Below, one piece after another: positions 54,114 through 62,495 of a stretch of 64,000 nt of DNA. Where the stretch lies: assembly GCA_024236175.1 (NCBI GenBank), contig JACKKY010000001.1:1302001-1366000 (forward strand), given 5' to 3'. The notes below the pieces were generated by a model that was given only the letters and a program-made list of their open reading frames with translations, ran no database searches and had not been told where the DNA came from. This DNA comes from Novosphingobium sp. Its GTDB lineage: Bacteria > Pseudomonadota > Alphaproteobacteria > Sphingomonadales > Sphingomonadaceae. Position numbers and translations under genes: made by a program. How positions within the stretch are numbered: position 1 is the stretch's first letter; the number at the start of each line of letters is the position of its first letter.

Positions 54114-55478
54114 TTATGCGACTTCTGTTACACCAGGATTGTAACTGAAATCAGCCGATTGGGGAAAGGCATGAATCTGCGCGGGCGAACGCAAGTGCAA
54201 GTCGACCAGTGCCATGTTCGGGCCGCCATTGGCGAGCTTGACAAGTTCGCCAATGACCATGGCACCCGCCAGGGCACCCACGAATGGCGCGCCGACAGTG
54301 CGTCCTGCAAGCTGTGTCAAGCCACACTTATCCGCCCCGGCTGCCTCCATCGCCTGATAAGCAGGCTTTGCCAGCAAATTTGAAGGTGCCGCCGGGGCTC
54401 CAGACCAGATATCTCGCGCGCGACGCTTTGACGGAAAACTGTGTAGACGCAACGCGAGAAAGTCCGAGATACCGTTCCCAAGGCCGGCCTCAAATACGCG
54501 TGCAAAGCCAACCTCTTCGAGCGCAGCGCGGCTCAGAGCATTGTCAACACCGCTAAGCGCAACGGGTGGATCCTCCGCAGTGATTCGAAGGTTGTCGCCG
54601 AAACGACGCTCGACAAGGGTTGTCGCAAATCCGCGATCTTCGGCCCACTCCGCCAATACCCGCGTCTTGTGGCGGCCGACGAGTGCGGGATTTGTCAACA
54701 AAGACGTACTGTCGTTTGATGGCGCAATCTGATCGAAGTCTTGCAAGACCAGCTTGACGTTCTTTGGCACAGCATATGGCAGCATACCCAGCGACCAAAG
54801 ATAAGCTTGCCCGAGATTGCCAAGACCGATGAGCCACGCCCCCGAGGGGAGCACACATGGCATCACGCCATATGCTCCCTCTGAGCTCCAATCCATATCG
54901 GGGCGCCAAAGAGATAGGCCTACCTGTCGCCGTCCTGCGGCTGGATTATTGCCGCGCATCTGTTGGAAGCATTCGGCTACTGCTAAAGCTCCCGCCGCCA
55001 CACCGGCGAGTACGAAAGCATCTGGATCGTCAATTATCGCTTCGTCCGAAATTGGGCCGCACATTGCCACCCAACCTTTTGCGGCTGATCGGATGCCCTT
55101 CTCCAAGCAAGAACCGCCATTGCCGATCTGCACTGCACAGGATGCTTGAATTGGGCGTTCGGTTACTTGCCCCCCTAGCGAGCTAATTGCTTCGGCGAAC
55201 GACGAAGCCTTGGCGATCGGAACGAGCAGCGGAGCATCGCCAAGGCCGCTGATTGTGATGCTGCCGAGAAGGGCACGGCGTGCGGAATTTACGGCTGTTA
55301 ATAGAGCTGCCTGCTGGGCAGGACTCTTGCCCACGCTAGTGCCAGCGTGGATGTGTATTGAATAGTTTGAAAACAACTCAAGTGCTTTCTCCACTGAGCT
55401 GACCTCACCACTGTCGAGCGCGAGCTTAGCAAGCCTGTGTAGATGCTCCCCAAGCTCATATGGGTCGTGAAAGGTCAT
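54114..55478 (-). CDS. bilD: Ubiquitin-activating E1-like protein (BilD-like)
   Basis: Adenylates the C-terminus of the ubiquitin-like protein and hands it to the E2. The 454-residue protein has two ThiF-like halves. The N-terminal half (about 60-180) lacks the glycine motif and looks inactive. The C-terminal half has GLGNLG at 218-223, the nucleotide Asp/Asn/Lys set (QDFDQIAPSN, then GRHKTR) and a likely catalytic Cys at C385 (ADKCGLTQLAGRTVGAPFVGA). Inactive plus active halves resemble the eukaryotic E1 layout. It starts three bases after the JAMM gene's stop, and closes the Ubl-E2-JAMM-E1 operon. Confidence 0.87.
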   Translation of the reverse strand: MTFHDPYELGEHLHRLAKLALDSGEVSSVEKALELFSNYSIHIHAGTSVGKSPAQQAALLTAVNSARRALLGSITISGLGDAPLLVPIAKASSFAEAISSLGGQVTERPIQASCAVQIGNGGSCLEKGIRSAAKGWVAMCGPISDEAIIDDPDAFVLAGVAAGALAVAECFQQMRGNNPAAGRRQVGLSLWRPDMDWSSEGAYGVMPCVLPSGAWLIGLGNLGQAYLWSLGMLPYAVPKNVKLVLQDFDQIAPSNDSTSLLTNPALVGRHKTRVLAEWAEDRGFATTLVERRFGDNLRITAEDPPVALSGVDNALSRAALEEVGFARVFEAGLGNGISDFLALRLHSFPSKRRARDIWSGAPAAPSNLLAKPAYQAMEAAGADKCGLTQLAGRTVGAPFVGALAGAMVIGELVKLANGGPNMALVDLHLRSPAQIHAFPQSADFSYNPGVTEVA

Positions 55479-55481
55479 TGG

Positions 55482-55982
55482 CTAGATTCCAATAATGAGG
55501 TGGCGCGCAATTCGCCCGTGGCCGAGATTGCGCCATTGATGGCACCCACGATATTCATAGAGGCCGATCCGTTCGGCCTCGACAGGTGGGGCGGCAAAGT
55601 CCGGCAAAATCAATGCCAAATGCCTTTTCTGGGCGATCATTGGATGTTCCTTGTCTGCACGGCTTTGACGCGCACTCCCAACATGGACATGCACGTCTGC
55701 GACGACTTGAAACTCGGTCTCGCGGCAATGCGCCCAGAGCGCGCCAAAGCTTGATGCGTGGATGACGACCACGCCACTCTTGTAGGCGTTGGAATCGATT
55801 GCGTCGTAATAGACAATCTCGACAACGTGCCGGCTGCACCCGTTGATTCGCCCCAACAAGAACGCGCCGCTTTCATGCACTCCCTCTGTTTTCGAATGGA
55901 GCGTGGTCGTGAGTTCGACCCAGAGCCGTGCGGGAATATGGAGTTTGGTCCTAGACAGCAGCGACAACACGGCGGCCTCCAT
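55482..55982 (-). CDS. bilC: JAB/JAMM isopeptidase (BilC-like deubiquitinase)
   Basis: Zinc metallo-isopeptidase expected to remove the ubiquitin-like protein from targets. The 166-residue Mov34/MPN-fold protein has the catalytic Glu E37 (HESGAFLLG) and the zinc motif H98-x-H100-x(6)-S107-x-x-D110 (DVHVHVGSARQSRAD). The spacing before Ser is one residue shorter than in many family members. Its start overlaps the 3' end of the E2 gene by 32 bases, a coupling typical of this operon type. Confidence 0.87.
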   Translation of the reverse strand: MEAAVLSLLSRTKLHIPARLWVELTTTLHSKTEGVHESGAFLLGRINGCSRHVVEIVYYDAIDSNAYKSGVVVIHASSFGALWAHCRETEFQVVADVHVHVGSARQSRADKEHPMIAQKRHLALILPDFAAPPVEAERIGLYEYRGCHQWRNLGHGRIARHLIIGI

Positions 55983-56439
55983 ACTCTCCCGAGTTCAGAA
56001 GTTGATGTACAATTCCGAGATACTTGCTGATTCCCTTCGTTGGTTCCCAGAGCAGTGCCGGATGTTGGGTTCGCCACCTATCGTGGCCCTCGATTGACTG
56101 GCGATCGCATGGTAAATAGAGGCAGCCGCCCCCCTTCCAATTTGGATTGAACGCAAGTGGAATTCGGCTTGTCCCCTGTGGCCACAGGCCTGGATCAAGC
56201 GGCTGGTCTTTTGCAATATCCCAAAGTTGGGCAGTGACAGGCGTGCGTGGATAATCCTGGCATTCGAAACGCAAGTAATATTCATCACAATCGGCGGCGA
56301 AGACACCAATCAATACAAGAGGAAAACGGACCCAATGGAGCTGCCATCGCTTGGAGGCGACACCGATAAGAAATCGACCCGAGGCGAGGTCACGCCGGAG
56401 CTCGACCTCATCGGGACGGCGTAGCGGCTCTACGGCCAC
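55951..56439 (-). CDS. bilB: E2 ubiquitin-conjugating enzyme-like protein (BilB-like)
   Basis: Carries the activated ubiquitin-like protein to substrates. The 162-residue UBC-fold protein has the strand-turn YYLRFECQDYPRTPVTAQLWD, matching the central E2 sheet (DYP..P..V), and the active-site region WKGGGCLYLPC with candidate nucleophile C106 (C111 is the alternative). The helix after it (HPALLWEPTKGISKYLGIVHQLL) fits the E2 cross-over helix. The classical HPN tripeptide is not obvious. The start is a GTG five bases after the Ubl stop. Confidence 0.85.
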   Translation of the reverse strand: MAVEPLRRPDEVELRRDLASGRFLIGVASKRWQLHWVRFPLVLIGVFAADCDEYYLRFECQDYPRTPVTAQLWDIAKDQPLDPGLWPQGTSRIPLAFNPNWKGGGCLYLPCDRQSIEGHDRWRTQHPALLWEPTKGISKYLGIVHQLLNSGEYGGRRVVAAV

Positions 56440-56444
56440 GTCGA

Positions 56445-56939
56445 TCAGCCCTCGACACGAACTAGAGGCACCAAATCGAAAGCAACCTTGCAGTGGTGCG
56501 CAAGTGAGCCAATGTGGATGTCGGCGTCGGGCCGTTCAGTCTCACCGGCGATCTGTAGGACATGCTCTGCGGCATCCTGCTTGCTCATGTCGAACAGCTT
56601 CACTGCAACGAACGTCTTTGTCGCGCCGACCGTGCGAGATGGAGCGAGATCGAGATTCTTGGTTTGGCCGTTGAAAGTGACTTCGACGCTGATTTTTCGG
56701 CAGCGATGAACGTGAATGCACAGCGGCTGCCCAGTCTTAGGGCGGGGGAGTTTGCCCATTTTTAGAGGTACTTCTTCTTCCTGCAAAAAGGCGAGGAATT
56801 CAGTTTCGTCTCCCTCTATTTCGCTACGTTGTTTAGCTGCCTCGACGAGCAGCTCAGCAAGGTCGGCGCCATCGCCGAGCGTAATGAGTTGGACATCGGC
56901 AATCGCCTCGCCCTGCAACAAAATGTCGATGGTTTTCAT
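56445..56939 (-). CDS. bilA: ISG15-like ubiquitin-like modifier with two beta-grasp domains (BilA-like)
   Basis: The 164-residue modifier of the system. Two ubiquitin-like segments are apparent: about 2-82 (KTIDILLQGEAIADVQLI ... QPLCIHVHRCRKI) and about 84-164 (SVEVTFNGQTKNLDLAP ... HCKVAFDLVPLVRVEG). It ends in RVEG, a bare C-terminal glycine as needed for activation without processing. The ATG has GGAGG seven bases upstream; an in-frame GTG further upstream is unlikely. First gene of the four-gene operon. Fusion of two Ubl domains is what named the Bil (ISG15-like) systems. Confidence 0.87.
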   Translation of the reverse strand: MKTIDILLQGEAIADVQLITLGDGADLAELLVEAAKQRSEIEGDETEFLAFLQEEEVPLKMGKLPRPKTGQPLCIHVHRCRKISVEVTFNGQTKNLDLAPSRTVGATKTFVAVKLFDMSKQDAAEHVLQIAGETERPDADIHIGSLAHHCKVAFDLVPLVRVEG

Positions 56940-57317
56940 CTGAAACCTCCAAGGCGGCGGCCCAGACCATCTGCGCCGTTGTCCGCTCACCAAGAAAGTC
57001 CGGGGGAAGCGCTCAATGCGGAACTGGATGTCTGATCGATCAACTCACGAAGGCGAGATGTTGTGGGCAGCGCGGCAAGTCCCATTTATTTGGAGCAAGT
57101 TGAAATAAGCTGGCGTGCGGCACTGCACGCGCAACTCTAATTCCTTGAGGTGAGGTGATGCTAGCGGCTTGATCTCAGCCAAGCCGGCCCGAGCGCATAA
57201 AAATTCATTCATTTCACTCCCAATCTCACCACACAGGGAGAGATTGGGAGTGCCATTCTGTACACCTTATTGTAGACTTTGCCTCTCCGCAGTCTGAGCT
57301 GAAACGAACTAGGCCAC
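56940..57317. other. Promoter region of the ubiquitin-like operon
   Basis: About 380 non-coding bases between the sigma-like/HTH pair and the Ubl gene. It contains the 13-bp inverted repeat at 57215-57252. AT-rich runs (CATAAAAATTCATTC on the plus strand, 57196-57210) lie just downstream of that repeat for minus-strand transcription. No gene is seen. Confidence 0.55.
57215..57252. repeat. Perfect 13-bp inverted repeat upstream of the ubiquitin-like operon
   Basis: CACTCCCAATCTC (57215-57227) and GAGATTGGGAGTG (57240-57252) enclose a 12-base loop. On the minus strand it follows the HTH gene by 66 bases and a weak U-rich stretch comes ten bases later, so it may be a terminator, an operator, or both. 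Confidence 0.75.
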
Positions 57318-57959
57318 TTAGTCGTCGTCGAGTAATGCCGCCTTCTCATCGGGCGACATATCCGACTCATTGACCGCAGCGACAAAATCTCGCTGGGGTC
57401 TGGAGATAGGTTTCGACGTCGCGAGAAATCCCATTGACGGCTGAATGGTTGGTGGTCCCGCCCAACTTGCCGTCACACGACTAGGTGCCACACCTAATAC
57501 TGATGCCAGTCTGCGTACAAGGCGATCGGGTATGGTTTCAGGCTTAAAGCCACGCCCATTTAGCTCCGAAATGAACGGCAATGGCATACCGACCTCGCGC
57601 GCTACGTCATGCAGCTTGCGGCCCGCGCTTTGCGCAAGTTGTACCAAGCTTTGCCCTCGTGATGCGGCCGAGCCAGATACGGCGATTGGCGACGCGGCCG
57701 ATGCACGGTCGTCATACAGCGCATTTTGTAAGAAGCTCTGGGCGCGCGCCTCAAGGGTGTTTCGCTGAGCGTTGTTGAGCGGCGCTGGCTCGCGAAGGTT
57801 TTCCTCTTCGGCCCAAGTAGCCGCAAACCGAAGTAGATCGGCGCGATATTCGGGAAAGCGACAGCTATAAGCCGCAATGGCTTCGCGGCTCGGCGCGCTG
57901 TATTCGTCGAGCAGCATGTCCAGCACCTCTTCCAGGGGGAGAAGACTCGAGTGGGTCAT
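57318..57959 (-). CDS. HTH protein paired with the sigma-like factor
   Basis: A 213-residue protein. The N-terminal part (LLPLEEVLDMLLDEYSAPSREAIAAYSCRFPEYRADLLRFAATW) is a helical domain I associate with XRE-type regulators coded next to sigma-like factors. The middle (about 115-165) is an XRE-like HTH: KLHDVAREVGMPLPFISELNGRG, then DRLVRRLASVLGV. The C-terminus is disordered. Its ATG overlaps the upstream stop (ATGA). It probably controls the element, either as an anti-sigma or as a repressor. Confidence 0.72.
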   Translation of the reverse strand: MTHSSLLPLEEVLDMLLDEYSAPSREAIAAYSCRFPEYRADLLRFAATWAEEENLREPAPLNNAQRNTLEARAQSFLQNALYDDRASAASPIAVSGSAASRGQSLVQLAQSAGRKLHDVAREVGMPLPFISELNGRGFKPETIPDRLVRRLASVLGVAPSRVTASWAGPPTIQPSMGFLATSKPISRPQRDFVAAVNESDMSPDEKAALLDDD

Positions 57960-58744
57960 TCGTTGTCCTTTCGGTAGCGCTCAAGGAGGGCTTCCGCTTT
58001 GGTCAAGCGTTTGTGGATAGCCCGGCGTCCAATGCCAAAATACTCCATCAGGGTCGGGTCATTCGGGTCTGTTTCGTCGTTGCGCTCATCGCCGACACGC
58101 CATCCTTGGAAATGACGAAGTAGGTAGGTCTCACGCAACTCCGGAGGCAGGGTGTCCAAGGCATCTCGTATCAGTAGACGCGCCTCCGGTGAGAGCTGCG
58201 TATCCTGAATTTGGTCGATCAGCGGAAGGCTCTCATCTCCCGGATCGAGGTCATCAATGAGGCCTTCCCGCGAGCGGAGCTTCTTGAACTCGCCGATTGC
58301 TGACAGGGTGCGCAATTTCAGATAGCGCCAAAACCTCGCCTGCAGGAAATCGCATTCGGGCCCGCCCTTCAGTAGCCGAATCGTCATTTGCTCAATAACG
58401 CGGCCCTGGATGTCCATTCGATCTTCGACGTTTGAGACGCCACGGACCCACTTGTTCAGATAAGGCCAGCATCGAGCGCGCAGCACTTTAAACAGCGCGT
58501 TCGTTGCACGGTCGTCCTGCCGATCTAGCGCACGCAATATGAAGAAGACCAAGGCCTCAGTTGACCTGTAGTTTGGCGCGGTCTCGCCAGCTTCCCCAAA
58601 CGCCGCGATGAGTCCATCGTTATCGAGCGCTGCTAACGCTTGTATATCAGCAACCGTCTCATCTGTTCGCGAATAACGGTCGAGTGGCAGCGGCTCCCTA
58701 GATTCATCGGTATCGCTCATTCGGGTGGCACTTTGCAGGGTCAA
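57956..58744 (-). CDS. Sigma-70-like (ECF-like) regulatory factor
   Basis: A 262-residue protein with a region-2-like helical part (about 70-160: RATNALFKVLRARCWPYLNKWVRG...DRMDIQGRVIEQM) and a region-4-like C-terminus (RDALDTLPPELRETYLLRHFQGW, then MEYFGIGRRAIHKRLTKAEALL). The match to sigma factors is distant, with an acidic insert between the two helices of region 4 (DERNDETDPND). The TTG at 58744 has GGAGGT just upstream; the ATG at 58720 has no such site. Coupled to the HTH gene and upstream of the ubiquitin-like operon, which it may switch on. Confidence 0.7.
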   Translation of the reverse strand: MTLQSATRMSDTDESREPLPLDRYSRTDETVADIQALAALDNDGLIAAFGEAGETAPNYRSTEALVFFILRALDRQDDRATNALFKVLRARCWPYLNKWVRGVSNVEDRMDIQGRVIEQMTIRLLKGGPECDFLQARFWRYLKLRTLSAIGEFKKLRSREGLIDDLDPGDESLPLIDQIQDTQLSPEARLLIRDALDTLPPELRETYLLRHFQGWRVGDERNDETDPNDPTLMEYFGIGRRAIHKRLTKAEALLERYRKDNE

Positions 58745-59232
58745 GACGACCTCCGGTCAGTTGGCTTCTGAAGCTCACATTGGTAGTCCACGCGAGCAAC
58801 ATATTGCGGAACTGGGCCGGAAAATTTGTGCGTCTTTGTCCTGAATGGTGGGGCCGTCAGCGGCGTCCAGTCAGTTCAAGGGACTTGGATTTGGAGCGCT
58901 CCTCCCAACGTTTGACGAGCATGACTCGATTGGCGCTCTTCTTAGTCAGCGAAAAGTTCAGCTTCACAATCTGGGGGGCATCCCGTTCGTGAGTGCCTCT
59001 GTCTGGATTCGACTGTGCATGAGTCGAAACGGCCGAACCGTCCTTTTTCGCCATAACCACACCTCGCTTATGCGACGTTCCCCTCAACGGTTGAACACCA
59101 TCATCGCATTGTAACTCTATCAACAATTTATCGATGCCTCAATCGTTGCATGCTATTTATTTGATTTCATAAACAGCTACCTGATAACAATCTGATAATT
59201 CAAGGCAGAAACGCTTTGGGGGGTAAGCGCCA
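58745..59232. other. Divergent control region between sigma-like and peptidase genes
   Basis: The stretch 59105-59220 is strikingly AT-rich for this window (CAACAATTTATCG, TATTTATTTGATTTCATAAAC, TGATAACAATCTGATAATTC) and most likely carries the outward promoters. The rest holds only the doubtful 65-residue frame. Confidence 0.5.
58857..59054 (-). CDS. Possible small basic protein
   Basis: A 65-residue open frame starting MAKKDGSAVSTHAQ, with GAGGTG about eight bases before its ATG. It is lysine/arginine-rich without a recognisable domain. It lies upstream of the sigma-like gene on the same strand. I rate it as uncertain; it could also be a leader region. Confidence 0.35.
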   Translation of the reverse strand: MAKKDGSAVSTHAQSNPDRGTHERDAPQIVKLNFSLTKKSANRVMLVKRWEERSKSKSLELTGRR

Positions 59233-60846
59233 TTGTGGACTCGTAGATCGACTGCACCCGACTGGGTGGGTTGCAGGCAGCCATACACCTTCTACCATGA
59301 ATTCATAGCAACGTATTGGGCAGGAGGGCCAAGCGAGGCCTTTGCCGCACCAATCCATCGCCTGTGCTCACTCGCGAGAAAAATGGGGGTAGCGTCTTTC
59401 ATCATCGAGGACGGTCTCAGTCGACCTGACATTGCCTCCGAAATCGATCACCTCGAATTTCATTCGGAAATCGACGAGGGCGATGTTAAAGCGCACGTGA
59501 TCAGCTTTCTCACATGCGAGCCACGTGAGGATGATGATCTATCAAAGATTTCCAGCGATGATTTGATCGGCCAGGTCTGCATTATCACCTTCCCGGGCGA
59601 GCCGCAGTCAACGAGCTATGTCTACGAGGCGCTCTTCCGATTGCCGTGCATAGGGCCGGAAAGAGACGAACTGCTGAACAACCATATATTGATTGCGAGC
59701 GAAATGGAGTTGGCAATCAGGCAAAGGCCTTACAAACTCTTTGGAACCTATTTCTGCCAGCAGAACGGTGTTACTAGCATCTGCGCGCACAGCGCAGTTC
59801 GGACGCTTGTTCGTACACTCAGAGGGACGGCTCCCTCCACCGCTGAACTGAACAGCTTTTGGAGCTACTATCCGGCGGCGCTGCCGGTCCACACGGACAA
59901 ATTGATTTCTGCGCTCGAGCATTACGGATTCCGACCTGTCTCGTACGATCTCACTGAGAAGATTGTCCAAACGGTGAGCGACTATCGGCCGGACAATATC
60001 TGGGGTCTACTCACCTTACTCGCTGATTCAGCCTCGCCCTGCCTTCTTGCTTTGTCCGAGGGAGAACCAGTTGACCATGTGGTGCCGATATTGGGATACA
60101 CGTTCAATTCCGATGAATGGCATCCGCTTGGTACCAGACTCCACAAACATGGTGAGGAAAACAATACCTCAAGCCATCTCTGGATCGATCACCTTATCAT
60201 GCATGATGACATGCTGGGGCCCTATTACTCCTTGTCGCGAGCTGGCCTCATTTCCGGTCAGAACAAGAAGCAACTGATACCGAAGCTGGTAATCGCGATT
60301 CTTCCTGACCGTGTGGAGGTCTCACCCGCTTCGGCAGAGATGCTTGGCAGGGAGACACTTGATAGGTTGCTTAAGAAGATCAGTTTGGCGCCGATCGCCC
60401 AAGGCCGCTGGTGGGACTATCTTCTCAAGAAGGTCGAACGTCGGGTAATTCGCACGACGTTGGTCGATAAGGCCGATTATATTGCAAGCCTAGGTGAAGA
60501 TTTGAGATTTCAGGGAGTTGATGGCCATGATGAGGATCAACATTCAATCCTGGAAGAGATAGAAGCATCTCTTCCAGACCGGATGTGGATGTGCGAGATA
60601 TCGCTCCCTAACCTCTTCCTTGCCAACAGGGCCAAGCTAGGAGAGCTGTTAATTGATGCCGAGCGACTAACTGAAACTGAAGATGAAGATCAACTATCTG
60701 AGAGCCTCATGGGCTTTCGACTACCATCGGTGATCGGATGGCGAACGGTTGAGGATGACGGGACGTCTGACCTCTATGCATCAAGCTGGCCAATGACTGG
60801 ACATGTCCCAATCCACACCCCTCACCACCACGACAACCGTTGGTAA
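59233..60846 (+). CDS. Papain-like/C39-like cysteine peptidase-fold protein of unknown role
   Basis: A 537-residue protein without signal peptide or membrane helix. Residues 170-295 read as a papain-like core: FCQQNGVTSICAHSAVRTL (oxyanion Gln at 176/177, nucleophile C184) and PVDHVVPILGYTFNSDEW (H282, with N292 or D294 as third residue). The first ~165 residues and the last ~200 have no family I recognise. The likely start is a TTG behind a GGGGGG tract; a start further in cannot be excluded. It stands next to the ubiquitin-like operon, so an isopeptidase or a protease effector is possible. The function is open. Confidence 0.65.
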   Translation: MWTRRSTAPDWVGCRQPYTFYHEFIATYWAGGPSEAFAAPIHRLCSLARKMGVASFIIEDGLSRPDIASEIDHLEFHSEIDEGDVKAHVISFLTCEPREDDDLSKISSDDLIGQVCIITFPGEPQSTSYVYEALFRLPCIGPERDELLNNHILIASEMELAIRQRPYKLFGTYFCQQNGVTSICAHSAVRTLVRTLRGTAPSTAELNSFWSYYPAALPVHTDKLISALEHYGFRPVSYDLTEKIVQTVSDYRPDNIWGLLTLLADSASPCLLALSEGEPVDHVVPILGYTFNSDEWHPLGTRLHKHGEENNTSSHLWIDHLIMHDDMLGPYYSLSRAGLISGQNKKQLIPKLVIAILPDRVEVSPASAEMLGRETLDRLLKKISLAPIAQGRWWDYLLKKVERRVIRTTLVDKADYIASLGEDLRFQGVDGHDEDQHSILEEIEASLPDRMWMCEISLPNLFLANRAKLGELLIDAERLTETEDEDQLSESLMGFRLPSVIGWRTVEDDGTSDLYASSWPMTGHVPIHTPHHHDNRW

Positions 60847-60863
60847 GACAATTTAGATCCTGA

Positions 60864-61172
60864 TTATCGGTGTCGTGGGGCCGGGATCGGCTCGCACAGT
60901 GGGCGCAAAATCTGAAGTATCTCGCTCGCGCCTTCGGGCAAGGCCGCTTCACTGAATGAAGCGCGTTTCCAGCAATCGCCATATTTCACTTCGATGTCGA
61001 CTGTTCTAGCGTCGCGTGCATTTGGATGGTCGGCATGCTTGCCGAATATGTGGGCGTGTGCAAGCGCGTCCTCTAAGGCTTGCGCCATCTCAGCAGGCAA
61101 ATTTGCAGTGTCGACGGTGCAGCCGGTCCTGACGTTCGTCCAGCCGCCTTTCTCGGTTAAGCGGACTTTCAT
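60864..61172 (-). CDS. Emfourin-type inhibitor of the protealysin-like protease
   Basis: A 102-residue soluble protein starting MKVRLTEKGGW with AGAGGTG upstream. Length, the opening strand, and its position right after an M4 protease gene match emfourin, the inhibitor found beside protealysin. The core includes LPAEMAQALEDALAHAHIFGK and VDIEVKYGD. It probably keeps the protease inactive inside the cell. An upstream in-frame start is unlikely because it would lie inside the protease gene. Confidence 0.8.
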   Translation of the reverse strand: MKVRLTEKGGWTNVRTGCTVDTANLPAEMAQALEDALAHAHIFGKHADHPNARDARTVDIEVKYGDCWKRASFSEAALPEGASEILQILRPLCEPIPAPRHR

Positions 61173-61174
61173 AG

Positions 61175-62239
61175 TCACACCTCTGATTGAACTCCGACCG
61201 CACGCCACGCATCTGCTATAGCGGTGGCATAAGAAGGCTCACCTGAAAACAAGCGCTTGGCAGCAAGGGTTGTTGCAGTTGCGGCGTCGACAAAGCTTGC
61301 GTCTTGATTGAGTAGGCCTGTGAACGCCTCAAACCAAATAGGTGTGGCGCGTTCCCAGACGTTTCCGCCCAGCTCTTGGGCGGCAAGATAGAAGGCGTGA
61401 TTTGGAATGCCCGAGTTCACGTGGACGCCGCCATGGTCGTCGGACGTGGTGTCATAACCGTCCAAATGTTTCGGTTGCGGATCGGTTCCAAGAAATACGT
61501 GTTCTTCGAACGCCTTAGCTGCGGTAAGTGTACGAAAGCCATCTATCTGGCCCAATCCGGGACCTGCTACCTCGCGACCCAGCGCCCAGTTAGCATCCGC
61601 AGCATTCTGCTTCAAGTGCCACTGCTCAATGCTGACCGCCATCACATCACAGAAACTCTCATTGAGTGCACCCGATTGCTCGGAATATGCGAGGTTGGTC
61701 GTGAAGCTTATCACGCCATGACTGATTTCGTGGGCACAAATTCCCAGAGACTTCGTGAATGGAAGAAAATAATGCCCGTCTCCTGACCCGTAGACCATTT
61801 GCACGCCATTCCAGAAAGCATTGGCAACATGTACTCCATAGTTGACACTTGAAATCAATGGATGACCAGCATTGTCGACTGATTCTCGTTTCAACACCTT
61901 CTTAAAAAAATTATAGGTTATGCCAGAATGCTCGAATGCTTCTTCAACAACTTCGACGCCGGAAGGCTGCCCTTTCTCAGATCGCGAGAGTGTGCCTGGA
62001 AGTGGGTCAAGGTTTCCAGCCAAATCGTAGACCTTGCGTTGCGGTCCGACACTAGGCATCGCGGCGCGACCCATGATTCTAGCTGGCCTGACCTCACGGG
62101 CCATACGTGCGCCAGAGTCTAATTCGCGCGTGTCAAATGCGATGTTATGCAGTGAGGCATTCTCGCTCTCATGGAGTCGACGGACTATGTACGGCGGCAA
62201 GAAGCCACTGCGGCGTCCAAATTCACCAATCGTGACCAT
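61175..62239 (-). CDS. Protealysin-like M4 metalloprotease
   Basis: Thermolysin-family zinc protease of 354 residues. It has no signal peptide but a short propeptide with the FLPPYIVRRL motif seen in protealysin-type enzymes. The zinc site is HEISH at 170-174 (H170, E171, H174) with the third ligand E194 in GALNESFCDVM. The downstream active-site segment HGGVHVNSGIPNHAFY is present. All catalytic residues are intact. It is followed two bases later by its inhibitor gene. Such a pair in a defence island suggests a protease released upon stress or infection; that is inference. Confidence 0.92.
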   Translation of the reverse strand: MVTIGEFGRRSGFLPPYIVRRLHESENASLHNIAFDTRELDSGARMAREVRPARIMGRAAMPSVGPQRKVYDLAGNLDPLPGTLSRSEKGQPSGVEVVEEAFEHSGITYNFFKKVLKRESVDNAGHPLISSVNYGVHVANAFWNGVQMVYGSGDGHYFLPFTKSLGICAHEISHGVISFTTNLAYSEQSGALNESFCDVMAVSIEQWHLKQNAADANWALGREVAGPGLGQIDGFRTLTAAKAFEEHVFLGTDPQPKHLDGYDTTSDDHGGVHVNSGIPNHAFYLAAQELGGNVWERATPIWFEAFTGLLNQDASFVDAATATTLAAKRLFSGEPSYATAIADAWRAVGVQSEV

Positions 62240-62495
62240 GGGTTCTCCCTTTTGACTCAGACTCGCTTTATTCCCCTACCGTGCAGCAATGCGGAACTGC
62301 ATCTCGAAATTATTCTGCGTCGCAGGACGAAAAGCGAGAGCGTTTGGACTGCTATACAAAATGGGTCAGGAAGGGGAACTCGGCTGATCGTGAATAGGTC
62401 ATCGGAAAGTCTGAAAAATCGGGAATTCCTTCGTGAGCCACCATCAAAGCCCCCACCCTTGTGCGAGATCGAATCCCCCCTTGGGAGCCTCCCGA

